This document shows positions 24,318-37,700 of a stretch of DNA of 64,000 bases, one piece after another (the stretch's first letter is position 1; each line of letters starts with the position of its first letter). The DNA lies in the NCBI GenBank assembly GCA_030063045.1, contig JAQSEB010000005.1, positions 923,501 to 987,500 on the forward strand, written 5' to 3'. Made by a program: the position numbers and the translations under genes. Origin of the DNA: Pratylenchus scribneri. Taxonomy: Eukaryota > Nematoda > Chromadorea > Rhabditida > Pratylenchidae. The notes beneath the pieces are model-generated. The model saw only the letters and a program-made list of their open reading frames with translations, did not search any database and had not been told where the DNA came from.

Positions 24318-25791
24318 ACAATAACACAAAATTTTATGAGAATTAAGTCAAATAAAATGAACGAAAAATAATTAAATTAATTAAATTTTTCTAATTCCCA
24401 GATTTCAAAATTTCAGGTACCACAAAAAAATGGCAGAGCCGACTCCAAATCAAAAGCGACAATGCCTTCAAAATAATTCTGAACAACAAAACCCAAAATT
24501 TACCGAATTCAATTCATCTCACTTTAATTTTACGGCACAACTGTACCAATGGACGGTTTAATGTTGGAGGAACAATTGGCATTCTTATTTTAGATCCAGT
24601 ATTGCCCTCCTCCGATCACTCTTCCCAGTTCTGTGGCAGTTCAGTACCGACATCAAAAACCACTTTGCATTTTATTATTATATTCATTCTCTAAATTTTT
24701 CTTTTTCAAGTTAATTGGTCTTCAACCCATCCAATGGCATCATTATGGATCAAATGTGCTCAATGTGCTCCAAATGGACAGCCAAGCCTCAAAATAATCA
24801 ACATTCGTCATTCAAACCAATTTGCGTTCCTTTTTTTTTCAAATTCTTTCACAATTTTCTTTTCCAAGATAAATGATCTTCAATCCATTCAATGTGCCTC
24901 CAAATGAACAATGGGACAATCAATGTGTGGTCGGCAAACGGCAACTCAATGTGCAAGAATACAATTTACCAGGACAATCACATTCACAATTCAAACAACC
25001 ACAATTCTTTAAATAATTTTTTTTTTCTCTAATTTATTCAAAATTTATTTCTGTTATTTAATATTTTGTCAATTTTCAAATTTTCTAATATTTTTGTAAT
25101 TTCTCTCTTCAAATTCATCACATTCACAAATCTCTTTTCAATCCATTACTAGGTATAAGGATAGAAAGGTACAATTTATTGGGTTCACACAGCTAGCCTC
25201 CCCAGAAGCACCAACTCTCTTCCTGAAGCATTGATCACACAAAAAAAAAAAGTAGCCAAGATCTTTGCCCACAAAAAAGGTTAATCTTTTTCATTTATTT
25301 TCATCCAGGCTAAGTTTGATGGTTTAAAACCTTTCCCCAAGGATTAGATGGTAGCCCAACATTGGTTCACCACAGTCTCAACCGGGACTAGCGGAAACGG
25401 GGGGCTGCACAACCCTACGGCACTCCTTCGCAAGGAGGAAAGAATAGATGATCTCAAAGTCTATTCGTGCCACGGGGCCAATCCTACGGCACTCCTTCAC
25501 ATGGAGGATAGAATAGGTGATCTCAAAGCCTATTCGTGTCACGGATCGGTAGTTGGGGGCAGACGAAGGGACCGCGAAAACCCAGAGGCAACACAGAGCC
25601 AGGCAACCAATCCAAATCCACAGGGTTTAGGACTTTAAACCACAAAATAGACCTGGGTGAGTTGATCCAAAATTTTGGCCGAATAACCATAAAAAGGACT
25701 TTGACAAAGTCATAGTCAGGGGCAAACACACAAAAACACACAAAAACTCAAAATTGAAACTGAGGGACCAGTTTTGCCTCAGGTGGGGCGT
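24318..25791. other. Internal LTR-element sequence without pol
   Basis: About 1.5 kb between gag and the 3' LTR. It holds a short 43-codon frame at 24430-24561 and a 67-bp direct repeat at about 25412-25545 (CCTACGGCACTCCTTC twice). No reverse transcriptase, RNase H or integrase motif is seen on either strand. Confidence 0.6.
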
Positions 25792-26294
25792 GTGATGATT
25801 CCAGGGTTTGGTTAGCTCTAGTGGCCCAATCAATTCCCCCTTTCAACCTTTGCCCACTCATTTTCCATTCATCCTTCCCATCCTCATTTCCCCTCTACTC
25901 ATCCTCCCCTACTTTGGACTTCTCCTTTCAATCTCAATCCCGACCATTCCCACTTCCCCTTTTATGTTGAATCGCCCCGGCTTATTTAATCCAACTTTTT
26001 CCCCTTTATTCTCGCCTTTCTACCACCATTCTTGGATTTGACTCCCAGCATCGTTTTTCCATCCACTGCCATTTTCATGCGGAATTAATGAATAAATAAA
26101 CATCCATTCTTGACCATCTTTTGGGACGAATTGGGTTTGGGGAAGGGCTGGGGCATTTTCATCAACAATTGAGTGGACGCACTCATTCCCCTTGGCCATT
26201 TCAATCGGCATTTCCCATTCCCAAATCCTTTCCCAAATTCCCCAAATCTCATTCCGCATAAGAACGTTCTACTTGGCCAGTAGAATCGTTTACT
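25792..26294 (+). repeat. 3' LTR
   Basis: Direct copy of the 5' LTR with an offset of 4621 bases. Confidence 0.93.
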
Positions 26295-26299
26295 ATATT

Positions 26300-28160
26300 A
26301 TAAAAGGCGACAACTTGGGAAATACATAAAAAGAGCTGAATTCTTTAGTAAGCCAAAAACATTTATTATTAATTCTGCATTGTGAAAAACAAAATTTTAC
26401 TAAATTTTTTCGTACCGGAAAACGGCGGTACATTTTTTAATTAGCCGGTCAATGTCCAAAAATGTGCCTCATTACTCTTCGCGCATTTTTGGGTGGAGCC
26501 TTCTCAGAATTGTTCAAAAAAATAATACACATTAATGAATGGAAAATGGATTGGCGCAAAAATTAATAGGGGGAATAAGCGACATATGTCCCCAATGAAA
26601 CATTGAAAAATAATAAAATGAATGATGGGGCCTCAATAAGCAAATTAATAAATTAGTAGAGGAAATTCGATGTGTGACAAATGTTTATAAAATTATTTTA
26701 AATTTTCAGACAAAATTGGGGAAATTTATCATTATTTTGTCTAATTTTTTGCAAATGTAAATGAAAGATTTTCTCCCATTGAGTTAGTCAAAGGATAAGC
26801 TGAAGCTGAGTAAGATTTCAGTCCAAATTTAGAGAGGATAGAAATCTTAAAAAGTGTCACCATTGAAGTTTATGGTAGAAATAATCACTCCACATTTTAG
26901 GCTCTTATTAATTATTAGTGCCTGGGGAAATTTGTCATTTTTAATTTGTTAAATTTTTCGCAATTTAAGAGTTGTCTCCCACAATAATAGTTAGTCAACT
27001 ATAAGCTGAAACTGTCCTAATTTTAGAGAGGATAAAAATCTTTTATTGCCGTCATTGCAATTTAAGGTAAAAAAATAAAGTACCATGCCAACTGCCAATA
27101 ATTGAACGCCAGCAGCAGATTTTAGGCTTTTATTAGTGCCAATATTGAGGATGGCAAATGTAAAATAGTAAATATTTAAAATAGAAAATTTTGTTAAAAT
27201 CTGACTAAAAACTAGGACTTTTATATAAACTGGAAAGTGAGTGCCGGAAAATGCTCTTAAATATTATTAAAATAAAATCAAAACATCAAAAGGTTAGCGC
27301 GTCTTTCAGTGAAAATAATATTTTCATCTATGTGTGCTTTTCATTGAAAATAATATTTTTGAATTTATTAAGAGGAATGGGCATTTTGGCATTTTTGGTG
27401 GGGATTTGTTATTGGGGATTTGTGGGGGATTAGTCCAGTGGGAAAATGTTGGCGCCATTCGCTTTTGGGAAGGATCAAGCGAAGATAGCAAGAATCGACT
27501 TAAATTTTTTTTCGGCCGGATTCTGACACGACGATGGCTTTTCCTAATCTGCGGAATATTTTAAAGTGCATTTTGAAGTACATTAAAGCAAATTCGAAGA
27601 GGTAGAGTCAGTCATCACTTTGGGATGGGGGAAAATGTGGGGTGGTTAATATTTTTGAGGGAAAATATCCATTATCCAAAGCACATGAGATGAGCTTATT
27701 CATCGCAAAAAAAAAGTACAAATTTGAAAATGAATTAAAGTCTGGACTCCGGAAGTAAATGTCATGCACTTGTGGAATTAGGACAAAAAAAATAGGCGAA
27801 AATTAATGGAAAATATATTTATTTTGCCGAAAAATTTTTTTCCTAAAATTATCTTTATTGATGCCATAATAATTCGGCCATAATAACTTAGCCATGGGTT
27901 CAAGGGTTAGGTTTGGGGCCAGAATGGGATTAGAGACTAAAGGTTAGGGAATCCTAAAGAAGTTTGATTTGGCCAATTTATATAGGGTTTAAAACGCTAA
28001 TTTTTCGAAAAATTCAATTTATTCAAATTTATTCGTGAATAGTTTTCGTCCTCTTTTGGGGTTAATTAAATATAGAATCACGTAAAAGAATGTTTGGTAA
28101 TTGGTACACATCCACATAAAATATGGTACCGGGTTCCTATGTCTATGGACAAAATTAGGA
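26300..28160. other. Intergenic, with a diverged tandem duplication
   Basis: No gene supported. Segments 26690-26925 and 26930-27145 are diverged tandem copies, sharing GGGGAAATTT, AGAGAGGATA and an AAATCTT block in order. The rest is AT-rich with no exon-like run. Confidence 0.5.
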
Positions 28161-28164
28161 CAAA

Positions 28165-28475
28165 TGTTTCTGCTCCATAACTCAGCGCGACATTTGCAAA
28201 TCTGAGATGACGCGATATACCATAAAGGCATGAATTTCCTCCAAAAAGTGGCCAAATTAAAATTTTGTTTTATCAAATTTTAACATTTAAAAAATTAAAA
28301 ATCAATTGAAAAGGAAGCAACGTGAGCTTGTTAGGGGAAATCTAATTTTTCTACAAAAATTTCCAAAATTTAAAAAATATTTTTTGGTAAATTTTTAGAG
28401 GATTCTTTTGGCTTCCAGAAAATATATCGCCTTCTTAAATTGGCAATTGCCTCATTGAGCTATGGCCTAAAATCC
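28165..28475. mobile_element. Family B foldback MITE, diverged subfamily
   Basis: The left arm reads CTCCATAACTCAGCGCGACA and the right arm TTGAGCTATGGCCTAAAATC. It shares its arm variant (AACTCAGCG) with the copy at 49105-49410. Confidence 0.65.
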
Positions 28476-29539
28476 AATACAAATGCTTAATAGGCGAATT
28501 GTCCTCTCCCGGCCCTTCAATTTTAGGCATATGAAAAACAGAAAACCAAAAATCCATTTTTTCATGGTCTGAAAATATGTCTATGCTTTTCATTTGCAGC
28601 TGTTTTCCATTTCCACCGTGCAAAAATGCAAGGCATTATCGAGCAATGAGGACCAACTGATGAGGGGGCATTTGGAGGAAATGGACAAAAGCAAAAATGC
28701 CAATGAAAAGGGGAAAGCTGCGAATTAGCATGATTTATTGGGACGGACGACCTTTTCCACCTACTCTCTCCCTTTTTCTTATTTGGCCTGCAGGAACTAA
28801 GTACTAGGCCATTGTTTTGTGGCCACACATTTGGCACAGGGGAGGAAATGAAAACAAACCAAAAGCAGCTTTAACAGATTAATTATTTAATTTTTAAAAT
28901 TTGGGAAAATATTAATAGGTCTAAACTAAACAATAGTAATAATGATGCCAATTTTTTTTAATTAGCACATAATTTAAAAAATCTAATTTTAGGCGTATAT
29001 TTTATTCAAGACGGGTGGATTCAAAAAAAAATTTTTTTTGGGTTTCTTATCTACTACTAATATTTGATTGTAAAACGATGAAAAAACATGATTTTAGGTT
29101 GACCAATTTTGGAGGTAGCTGGTAGCCTAATAAGTTAATTTTAGAGGAAAAAAGAGCCTGGGAAAAATATTAAAATATTAATAGGTCAAAAAGGGGACGA
29201 ACTCCTAAATGTAATGCCATTTTTTCCATTTGAAATATCTCGAAACAAAAAGGGAAAAAACCTAATTTTAAATCAAAGTTCGTTGAGGAAAATTCCTACT
29301 TTTTGCCCTTCGGCCTCCTTTCCATCATTGGAAAGTGCAGAAAAAAGGAAGGGATATGCGCAAACAAATAATAAATATTCATGGATTGAAAGGGAATTAA
29401 AAATGTGGCTTGATGAAAATGATGGCATAGGGGGTTGGTGGATGGCACGACCCAATAAAAAAAGTGCGCCACCCTCTCTCTTCCAAATTTAAATAGCAAC
29501 AACTTCTTTCAGCATCATCATTTCCATAAACATGGCCCG
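28476..29539. other. Intergenic, no gene seen
   Basis: Short open frames occur on both strands, but none has splice-site context or recognisable domains. Confidence 0.4.
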
Positions 29540-30105
29540 TTCTTTTGACCATATTTCAACAATGAAGTAACCAATTCAGAAAGGCAATATGCCATTTGAA
29601 AGCCCTAAATGTCCTCTAAAAAGTGGCTTTTCTAATTTTTTGTAAATTTAAAATATTTGTAAAATAAACGGCTTTTCCTCAAAATGTTCGAGTTATTACC
29701 CTTAAAAGGCATCTAAATGGTAGAGACCGGCGCGGGACGGGATCCCGTGCGGGATTTTGCGGGATTTGCGGGATTTTGCGGGACCGGATTTTTGCGGGAT
29801 TATCCCGCACCGGATCCGTCCCGCATGAAATTTTGGGTAAAATCCCGCAAATCCCGCGCGGGATTGCGGGATTCTGCGGGATTTTGCGGGATTATCCCGC
29901 ACCGGATCCGTCCCGCAAAAATTGGGGGAAAAAAATCCCGTCCGCAATCCCGCAGATTTCATTTTGCCGGTCTCTACTAAATGGTTTTAAGGCTAAATTT
30001 TATAAAATTACTTTGGCCACTTTTTAGAGGACATTTAGAGCTTTCAAAAGGCATATTTCCTTCCTGAATTGGTTGCTTCCTTGTTGAGTTATGGCCGAAA
30101 GAATG
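29540..30105. mobile_element. Family B foldback MITE carrying a nested hAT-like element
   Basis: Family B arms (TTCTTTTGACCATATTTCAA on the left, TTGAGTTATGGCCGAAAGAA on the right) are separated by 256 bp of a second transposon inserted at 29721. Without the insert and its target duplication it is about 300 bp, the normal family size. Confidence 0.9.
29721..29976. mobile_element. hAT-like MITE, 256 bp, GC-rich (GCGGGAT repeats)
   Basis: Terminal inverted repeats TAGAGACCGGC and GCCGGTCTCTA. Flanked by the 8-bp duplication CTAAATGG (29713-29720 and 29977-29984). The interior is built of GCGGGATTTTGCGGGATT-type repeats and two copies of ATTATCCCGCACCGGATCCG, making it the most GC-rich part of the window. 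Confidence 0.93.
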
Positions 30106-33100
30106 TCCTAGGTACTGAAATGTCCCCAAATGGCATGATATTCAAATTTTTCCAGGAAAAGCGCCATGGCCCTAAAAATATGATTATGTTTTGAACCGCA
30201 AAATTTTGCCACTAATTCTGTCATGTTTTTATTAGGATGGAAGCGGATGGCGGAAAAACAAGCTACCGGCGGAACTTCTTCTTCCTCTTTTTGCCCTCTG
30301 GCAATTTGCAATCCATGCCGGTCAATTTGAAGGGCACTAGACTGGCAAAAAAATTATAGGCAAAATTGGGGGAGGAAGTGGAATTCCCTGAATCTCATAT
30401 GAAGGAAATGCCCTTTTTAAAATTTGTTCGGAAAAAATTATGGTGAAATTCATTTGAAAATGTTCTTTTTGAAGAGGGATATTTGGGTAATTTGCCATTT
30501 TAGAAAGCATTGGAGCCGAAATGAAATGAACTTTTCCTATAAATATAATGAACTCATATCCGAAATTGATCTTTTAAAAAATCTATAAAATATAATTAAA
30601 TATTACTTAGAGAATTATGAATGACCATAAAACTGGGTACGTTTGTTATTTGTTTCATGAGATGAACTTTGGCACGTAAAGCTTTAGAACCGCTTAAAAT
30701 ATTGAAACAATTTTACTAAATTTTATGTCAATTTAAATAGCTGGATTAGATCTATCCAAATTTTAAAGTAATTGGATTGAATTAGATTTACAAAATTATA
30801 GCCCAAAAATAGAAAACAATTATGCCTAAAATTGGGTTCATCCCTTATTCTGGAAATCATATTTTAGGCAAGGCTGAACTCAAGTTTATTTATGTATAAT
30901 TTATTGGCCATCAATGGCTAAAGATTCCTCTTCAAAATGATAACAATTAATCGTGAAATAATTTGATGCTTCCAGCAGAATTAGGCTGCGTTAAAATTGG
31001 TTGCAAACTCTCAAATTGAATGACAGTCAAAATCAAAATCGTTTACCTTTTCCAGCCAAAATTAAATGCGGAAAAATGTTCAATTTATTTGTGAAGAATA
31101 AAATCTGGATGCCATTGCCATATTTGCAATTGAAGGGAAAATATCTTTAGATGAACGTTTCTGTTCCCGACAATTTGGAAATATATTCATTGGCCAAATT
31201 TATTCTTTTATTTTTTCGGTGTTGGTCTTTTCTAGGAAAGGAACGTCCAAAATTGAAAAATGTCAAATTCAGAATGGTGAAATAGTGGTTAGATTGGGCA
31301 ACAACAAAAAAAAATTAGTGAATGGGGAAATGAGCCTAAATAATCCAAGTTTACTATGTGGAGTTGGAATTTATTAGGAATCCAATTTTGCATGCATTTT
31401 TCAAGTGAATAAGAGTTTTAAATTTTACATATTTGGTACCATTTTATACCCATAATTGGGCTGAATAATTAAGAAAGGAAAAAATAATTTGATTTTGATG
31501 AAAATAGCAAAAACTTATGAATTATGATGATCAAAAATAGGAAATAGCGCAAAATGGTCCAACATCGGCGGGCATTTTTCGTTTTTTGCACCATTTTATA
31601 GGTGTAGGTGATTATTAGCTTTAAGTTTAGTAAATTTGAAATCATTGTACAGCCCAGCAGTTGGATGATTTGTTTGAAATGAAAAAGAATTAATGAATTT
31701 GATGGAAATCGCAAAATTTATTATCAACAAAATTGGCAAGCTAGCCAAAAATAGGATAGTTTCCATTTTTAGTCATAAATTTCCGGTTAATTTTATTTTG
31801 TTCAATCATTTTGATATTAAAATGTTCTATAGAATGAGTTCAATCAAATGGTATAAAATTTTTATTAATGGCTTGGAAGCTTGCTTATTAGATATTGGTC
31901 AATAACCTAATTATGGCCAAATTAATCAATGATATAAAAATTGAATTTCTAGTACAAATTAATTCCAAAAATTTCTATAATTTGTACTTTTGAATTAGTT
32001 TAATTTAACGGCAAATTGTAAATTACAAACCATAAGGAAAAATGGATGGTAAATTCTTTGAAAAAAATGGAAAAAAAAATGTGAGAAAAGAGGGAATTTT
32101 GTCTGGTCCAATTTGCATCCATTTTGCCTCACAAAACTTATGCGGTAATGTTTTCTTTTGAGAGGGAATAATTGGGAATAAAGGAAGGAAGAAGAATTTG
32201 GGCAATTCCCTGAAGAAAAAGTGGCATAAAAAGTGCCATTGACATGCATAAATTTGGATAATAAGAATAAGAAATAACATCCTCATTTATTCATAGAGAA
32301 TATTTGGGCCAAATTCGTCTTTTAGCATATTCTTATTCTGGAAGCATTAAACCGTTTTAAACAAATTTATAATGGCATTTTAAGGAGCAAGGTTTTGACC
32401 ATTGAATGAATATAAATTTCATAAATTAATTTGGTTTTTCATCCTTTGCTCAAATTCAGAAATAAGGCGTGAAAACCATTTATGAATTCAATTTTTACTT
32501 CATTGAGTATATTTAATCCAGTTCTTTAATTTGTTATAAAATTCTATTATTTTTTAAAAAACTTTAAACAGATTCGCGCCGCCTTAGTCAGCCTCATTCA
32601 TCATCGTTTCTCCATATAAATTTTCATTTGGGGAATAATTTACATAAGAAAAGGACTAAGGAGGAGGTCTCACACATAAAGCTTGTTTACATTTATTTTT
32701 CCGCTTTTATACATTTTTTTATATTAAGTTATCAGCCATGCTCCTTTTTTGTGTGTTTTTTCCGGAATGGCCTCAATCAGCTCCATTTGACTTGGCCTTG
32801 GGCAACCTTCATTTTTTGACAGGCACAAAAATTCCAAAAACAAAAAAAAATGCAACAGCAAAACAAGGAAGATTTTTGGGCATTCCCGGAAAATGAATAT
32901 TTTTGAACGGATTTTTTGCTATTTACGGCAAAATAAAAGCCAAAATAAAATGTAGAAAATTGCAATTTTTTGTACTTCAACAAAATGTGTGTTTTTCAGC
33001 CGTTGGTGATTAAAAATTTTTGGCCACTTGAGTGGAGTGGGAAAGGAAGATATTCAGCGATAAATTGGCCAAAGGGGCGCATCAATTGGGCCAAAAAATA

Positions 33101-33154
33101 TTTGAAGGCAATGATTAGTCAAATAGGAGGATTCAGTACCAGTCTGTGCCAATC
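30106..33154. other. Intergenic, no gene supported
   Basis: AT-rich. The interval 31690-31870 resembles 46660-46860 (shared TTTGATATTAAAATGTTCTA), and 32200-32430 resembles 40535-40740 (shared AAGTGGCATAAA and TTTAGCATATT), so both contain dispersed repeats I could not delimit. No exon chain found. Confidence 0.4.
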
Positions 33155-33450
33155 TTTTTGCCTTAGCTCATCAAGGAAGCAATCAATTCAGGAAGGCAAT
33201 ATGCCATTTGAAAGTTCTAAATGTCCTCTAAAAAGAGGCTTTTTATTTTTTGAAAATTGAAATCAAATAGTAAAATAAGTGGCTTAACCTCAAAAATGAG
33301 GGCTTATTACAATCAATGTACATTTTTTAAAGGCTTGAATTTATTAAGTGCTCTTTTTCGAGCGCACTTTGGGAATTGGGATTTCAAATGATATATGTAC
33401 ATATTGCCTTCTAAAATTGGCTATTGCATTGGTGATTTAGGGTCAAAATA
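33155..33450. mobile_element. Family B foldback MITE, right arm diverged
   Basis: The left arm has GGAAGGCAATATGCCATTTG. The right arm is mutated but retains ATATTGCCTTCTAAAATTGG. Confidence 0.7.
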
Positions 33451-33819
33451 AAAATCTGAGTTTATTCATTAAAAGACATTTAATGGATTTCATAAAATGT
33501 AAAAAAGAAACTTTTAGAAGGAATTTAATAAGGCTTCCGAAAGTAATATCACTTTCCCAAATTGACTATTTCTTCTTCAAGCAATTAATAAAAGTATAAC
33601 CCAATTACATTTAAATGACCGGACCGTATTGATTCTATTTTCTATCTCACTCAATGATATGTAGAAAAATGAGTAATTAATTTTTATTCTTTGTTAAATG
33701 AGAAAGTTAATGTCCAAAAAAACTGAAATTATAAAAAAAAAATTATTAATTTTAAAAATGCACATTTTTGTGATCATAAAAGCTTGGCAAAATTTTCATT
33801 CATTGAATCGGCTCCATTT

Positions 33820-34410
33820 TAATCAGAACAAGCAGAATTAAAATCAGAACAGGCGGAATTATTAAAATCAGAACAGGCGGAATTATTAAAATCAGAACAG
33901 GCGGAATTATTAAAATCAGAACAGGCGGAATTATTAAAACCAGAACAGGCGGAATTATTAAAATCAGAACAGGCGGAATTATTAAAACCAGAACAGGCGG
34001 AATTATTAAAATCAGAACAGGCGGAATTATTAAAATCAGAACAGGCGGAATTATTAAAATCAGAACAGGCGAAATTATTAAAATCAGAACAGGCGGAATT
34101 ATTAAAACCAGAACAGGCGGAATTATTAAAATCAGAACAGGCGGAATTATTAAAATCAGAACAGGCGGAATTATTAAAATCAGAACAGGCGGAATTATTA
34201 AAATCAGAACAGGCGGAATTATTAAAATCAGAATAGGCGGAATTAAAATCAGAAGAGGCGGAATTAAAATCAGAATTGGAGGAATTAATTAATCAGAATA
34301 GGCGGAATTAAAATCAGATATGCGGAATTAATTAATCAGAATAGGCGGAATTAAAATCAGAATTGGAGGAATTAATAAAATCAGAACAGGAATTAAATAA
34401 GTGCTTAATA
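33820..34410. repeat. 24-bp minisatellite, about 17 units, open in one frame
   Basis: Unit TTATTAAAATCAGAACAGGCGGAA, with occasional AAACCAG in place of AAATCAG. On the plus strand one frame reads repeats of Ser-Glu-Gln-Ala-Glu-Leu-Leu-Lys without a stop from about 33814 to a TAG at about 34234; the other frames are closed or low-complexity. After that the array decays into shorter AGAATAGGCGGAATTAAAATC units with stops. No start codon or splice context was found. Confidence 0.9.
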
Positions 34411-34731
34411 AAAAAAGAATAGACAAATATGTATGATGGGAATTGGGAATTAGGCGTCTTTTTTGGGTCTATTTTCCTTGAACAATTTTGATGGGAAAAG
34501 GAGGGAATATGCGGTGGATAATTGCATAAAAAATTCGATAATTTTATGGAAAAGGAATGGCCATGTTGGTGTTGATTGTCTGTTGTCTCTTATTTTTTTA
34601 TTAAAAATGAGCAATAAACTAACGTCAAAATTTGTTGTGACACAATTTTCATTATGAATAGTAAAAAATTAATTATAAATATATAAAATAAAAACAAAAT
34701 AATCAAATTTATTTCATTCATTAATCATTAA

Positions 34732-37700
34732 TTATCTAAAATTAATTGGAGGAAGAGGAAAATTTCGAAAAGATTGAGTATAATCGCCATTAAACAATTC
34801 GCCTGTAATTCTTTTGGCATTTTTTGTATCAATTGTTGTGGGAAATGCATTTGCCAAAAATGAAGAGAATGAGCAAATTAATTGTACATCTTCTTCCAAT
34901 TCCTCCTTCCGAAAAGCGATTGGTTTCTATTGAGTTATTGATTTTTACATAAAGTATTATTATTATATATTTTATTTTGCAGTTTGCACTTCTCTTAATT
35001 TCCTTTTTTGTTTTTTTTTCTGGAAATCGCTCAAATATAATTAGTTACTTAATATTTTTCTTAATTAACCAAATTTATATTAAAAGCTTTAAATCCCTAA
35101 AATTGATCATAATTCATAACCTTATTTGGATTGTTTTCTATTTCCGCACTCAACTTCATTCTTCTGGACACATTTTTTTCAAGTAATGTAAAAAAATATT
35201 CAAAATCTTGGCTGGCCATTGTAGATAAATTCGAATATCTGGCCAAATATGTTGGAACAATAATCTGCTGAGCAAAATCATCCTCAAAATGAGAATAACT
35301 TTAAAAAAAATAAATTAATTTGCTTTCATTAATTATTAAAATCCAATTATGTGGTAATTTAAAATTAATATTTTATTTCCCAAATAGAATCGTTTCTCAA
35401 CATTTGCGGAAATATTATTTCCCAATTTTCAATTTTATTTTTTTAACTTCTTTGTTCATAGGTATTTTTGGGCATTTTTCAAAGATCTATTCCCTTTATT
35501 TTTAAAATTCATTTTTCATTAAAAAATTTTTATTTTATAAAATAATTCCCTCATACTTTCATTTCAACTCAAGCATCCATTTTTGACCTCACTTGTCAAA
35601 AAATTTTCTTTTTTTTTAAATTTTCATAAAATAATATACAAACCAGGGCTGGGGTCGAAACTCAAAAAAATCGAAATCGAAATTTGCTTCGAAATCGAAA
35701 CTCACTTCCAAATCGAAATCGAAATCGAAACGAAACTAAAACGTCGAAATTTCGATAATCGAAATCGAAATTCGAAATTTTTCAAAAAATTTTCAAATCC
35801 TTTAAAAATTGAAAAAAATTCTGAAAATACAAAAAAGTGAAATTTTTATCCAAAAAAAATATTCAATGATATTTCAAAAATAAAATTTTAGGGTTTAGCA
35901 TTTCGATAAAATAAAAGAAACTTTTTCAAATTTTCTTGTTTTTGTTATTGGCCAAAAATAGTTGCCAATGAAGCCAATACCCAACTGAACTTAGCTTTTC
36001 TATTTAAGAAATTTTTGGTTTTTTCATAAGGTTTTATTTGATATTTTTTAAATGACAAATTAATTGGTAGATTTTTTTTCGATGATTATTTTAGGTGCGG
36101 TTCTTTCCATGTTACATTATTGTTTGGCCATTTCCATCAAAATAATATTATTAAAATCTTGAACTTTTCATTTTTTTATTCCTAAAACAATTATAAAACA
36201 TATTTTGATGATTTAATAATTGAAAAATAAATTAAAAAACTAAATATTTTGAGCAAAAATAAGGAAATTTTAAGTAAAAAAGGAATTCGTTTCAAAAACA
36301 TACCAAATTTTTCATTGAAACTGGCAAAGGGTTCCCCCTTTGCCTTTTTCGAAATTTTTTCGAAACTCGACGCTTTTCGAAATCGAAATCGAATCGAAAC
36401 TAAAACATCGAAATTTCGATGATCGAAATCGAAAATCGAAATTTCGACCCCACCCCTGATACAAACCCAATTGCAGCAGATACGCGCAAATATTCATTAG
36501 TTGTAGAATTATAATAAATTGGTTTAAATTGATTGTATTTAAAATATTCTTGAATCAAAATGAAATAGGTATTCTCGTTGGTAGCATTAATAAAATCCTA
36601 TAATTTAAAAAAAAATATTATCCAACCAAAATTGAACATACATTCACTAAATAGTCAATTAAATTCGAAGAATGTTCTTCTCTTCCCCATCGCTCAATCA
36701 TAAATAAATGACGATAATCGTTTTGAGGGTTGTATGATTCCAACAAATTTTTTAGCTAAAAATTTTTTAATTTAATATTAAAATCAATATATATTTATAA
36801 TATTGTTAAAATATTAAATCAAATTAATATTTTAATTTAATTTAATTTAAATTTATAATTTATTGATTTACAGTTTCGTAATTTCTAAATCGTAGTCCAA
36901 AGCCAATTGATGAAATCATTGGATTTTTTAACAAAATTTTCAGCATATCAGGATATTGTAAATTTTCCCAATAAAAATCTAAAAATGAATTTAAATAAAA
37001 ATTTCGATTAAATTAATCTCTATTAATTAGAATACATTTATTCACCAAATATAGTTAAATAATTATTTATTTAAAATAATAATTATTATTATTCATTAAT
37101 TTATTTATTTTATTTCAACTTATTAAATATTAACCATAAGACGTTAATTGAAGATGGCCACATTTGGCAATTAATTCAAACAAATTTTCACATTGCTTAA
37201 TATTGATCATTCCATTTTGAATATTGCGACTAAAAAAATTGTCAAAAAAATCAACATCAATTTTGATATCCGTTCCTTTGTGAATTTTGCCATTAGTCAA
37301 AATCCAATTCAGAATTTGCAGCCACTATAAGAAAAAAATAATTTTTAGATTTCTCAAAAACTTATTATAAATAATTTGATTTTACTTTTTCATCATATTG
37401 TTTGTGTTGTTTTACATTGTTCTCATCATTTTCTTCAAACCATTCAACGTCAGGTTTTAAAAATTGTTGTAAACGGAGTTTATATATTTTGATAAAATTG
37501 TACTGAAAAAATAAATATTATATTTTAAAATAAAAAATATAGTTAATTTTATTCAATATATAATGGTATTAATTCGCAAATTTTTAAATTTTTTAAAATT
37601 AATAATTATAATTAAATTAAATGTAGAGCATAAATAATTATTTAAATTAAATTCATTTTTTTCTAAAAATATAATTTAAAAAATTCTTAAATGTATAAAT

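Larger units (their letters stand above)
21171..26294 (+). mobile_element. LTR retrotransposon, non-autonomous or decayed
   Basis: Two near-identical 503-bp direct repeats (21171-21673 and 25792-26294) bound the element. The 5-bp duplication ATATT flanks it (21166-21170 and 26295-26299), although the exact start could be 1 base earlier. A primer-binding-site-like sequence TGGTAGCACCGAATGG begins at the end of the 5' LTR, and a purine-rich tract with GGTGGGGCG precedes the 3' LTR. Internal sequence holds a damaged gag (23518-24317) but no visible protease, reverse transcriptase or integrase. The near identity of the LTRs suggests recent insertion. Confidence 0.93.
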
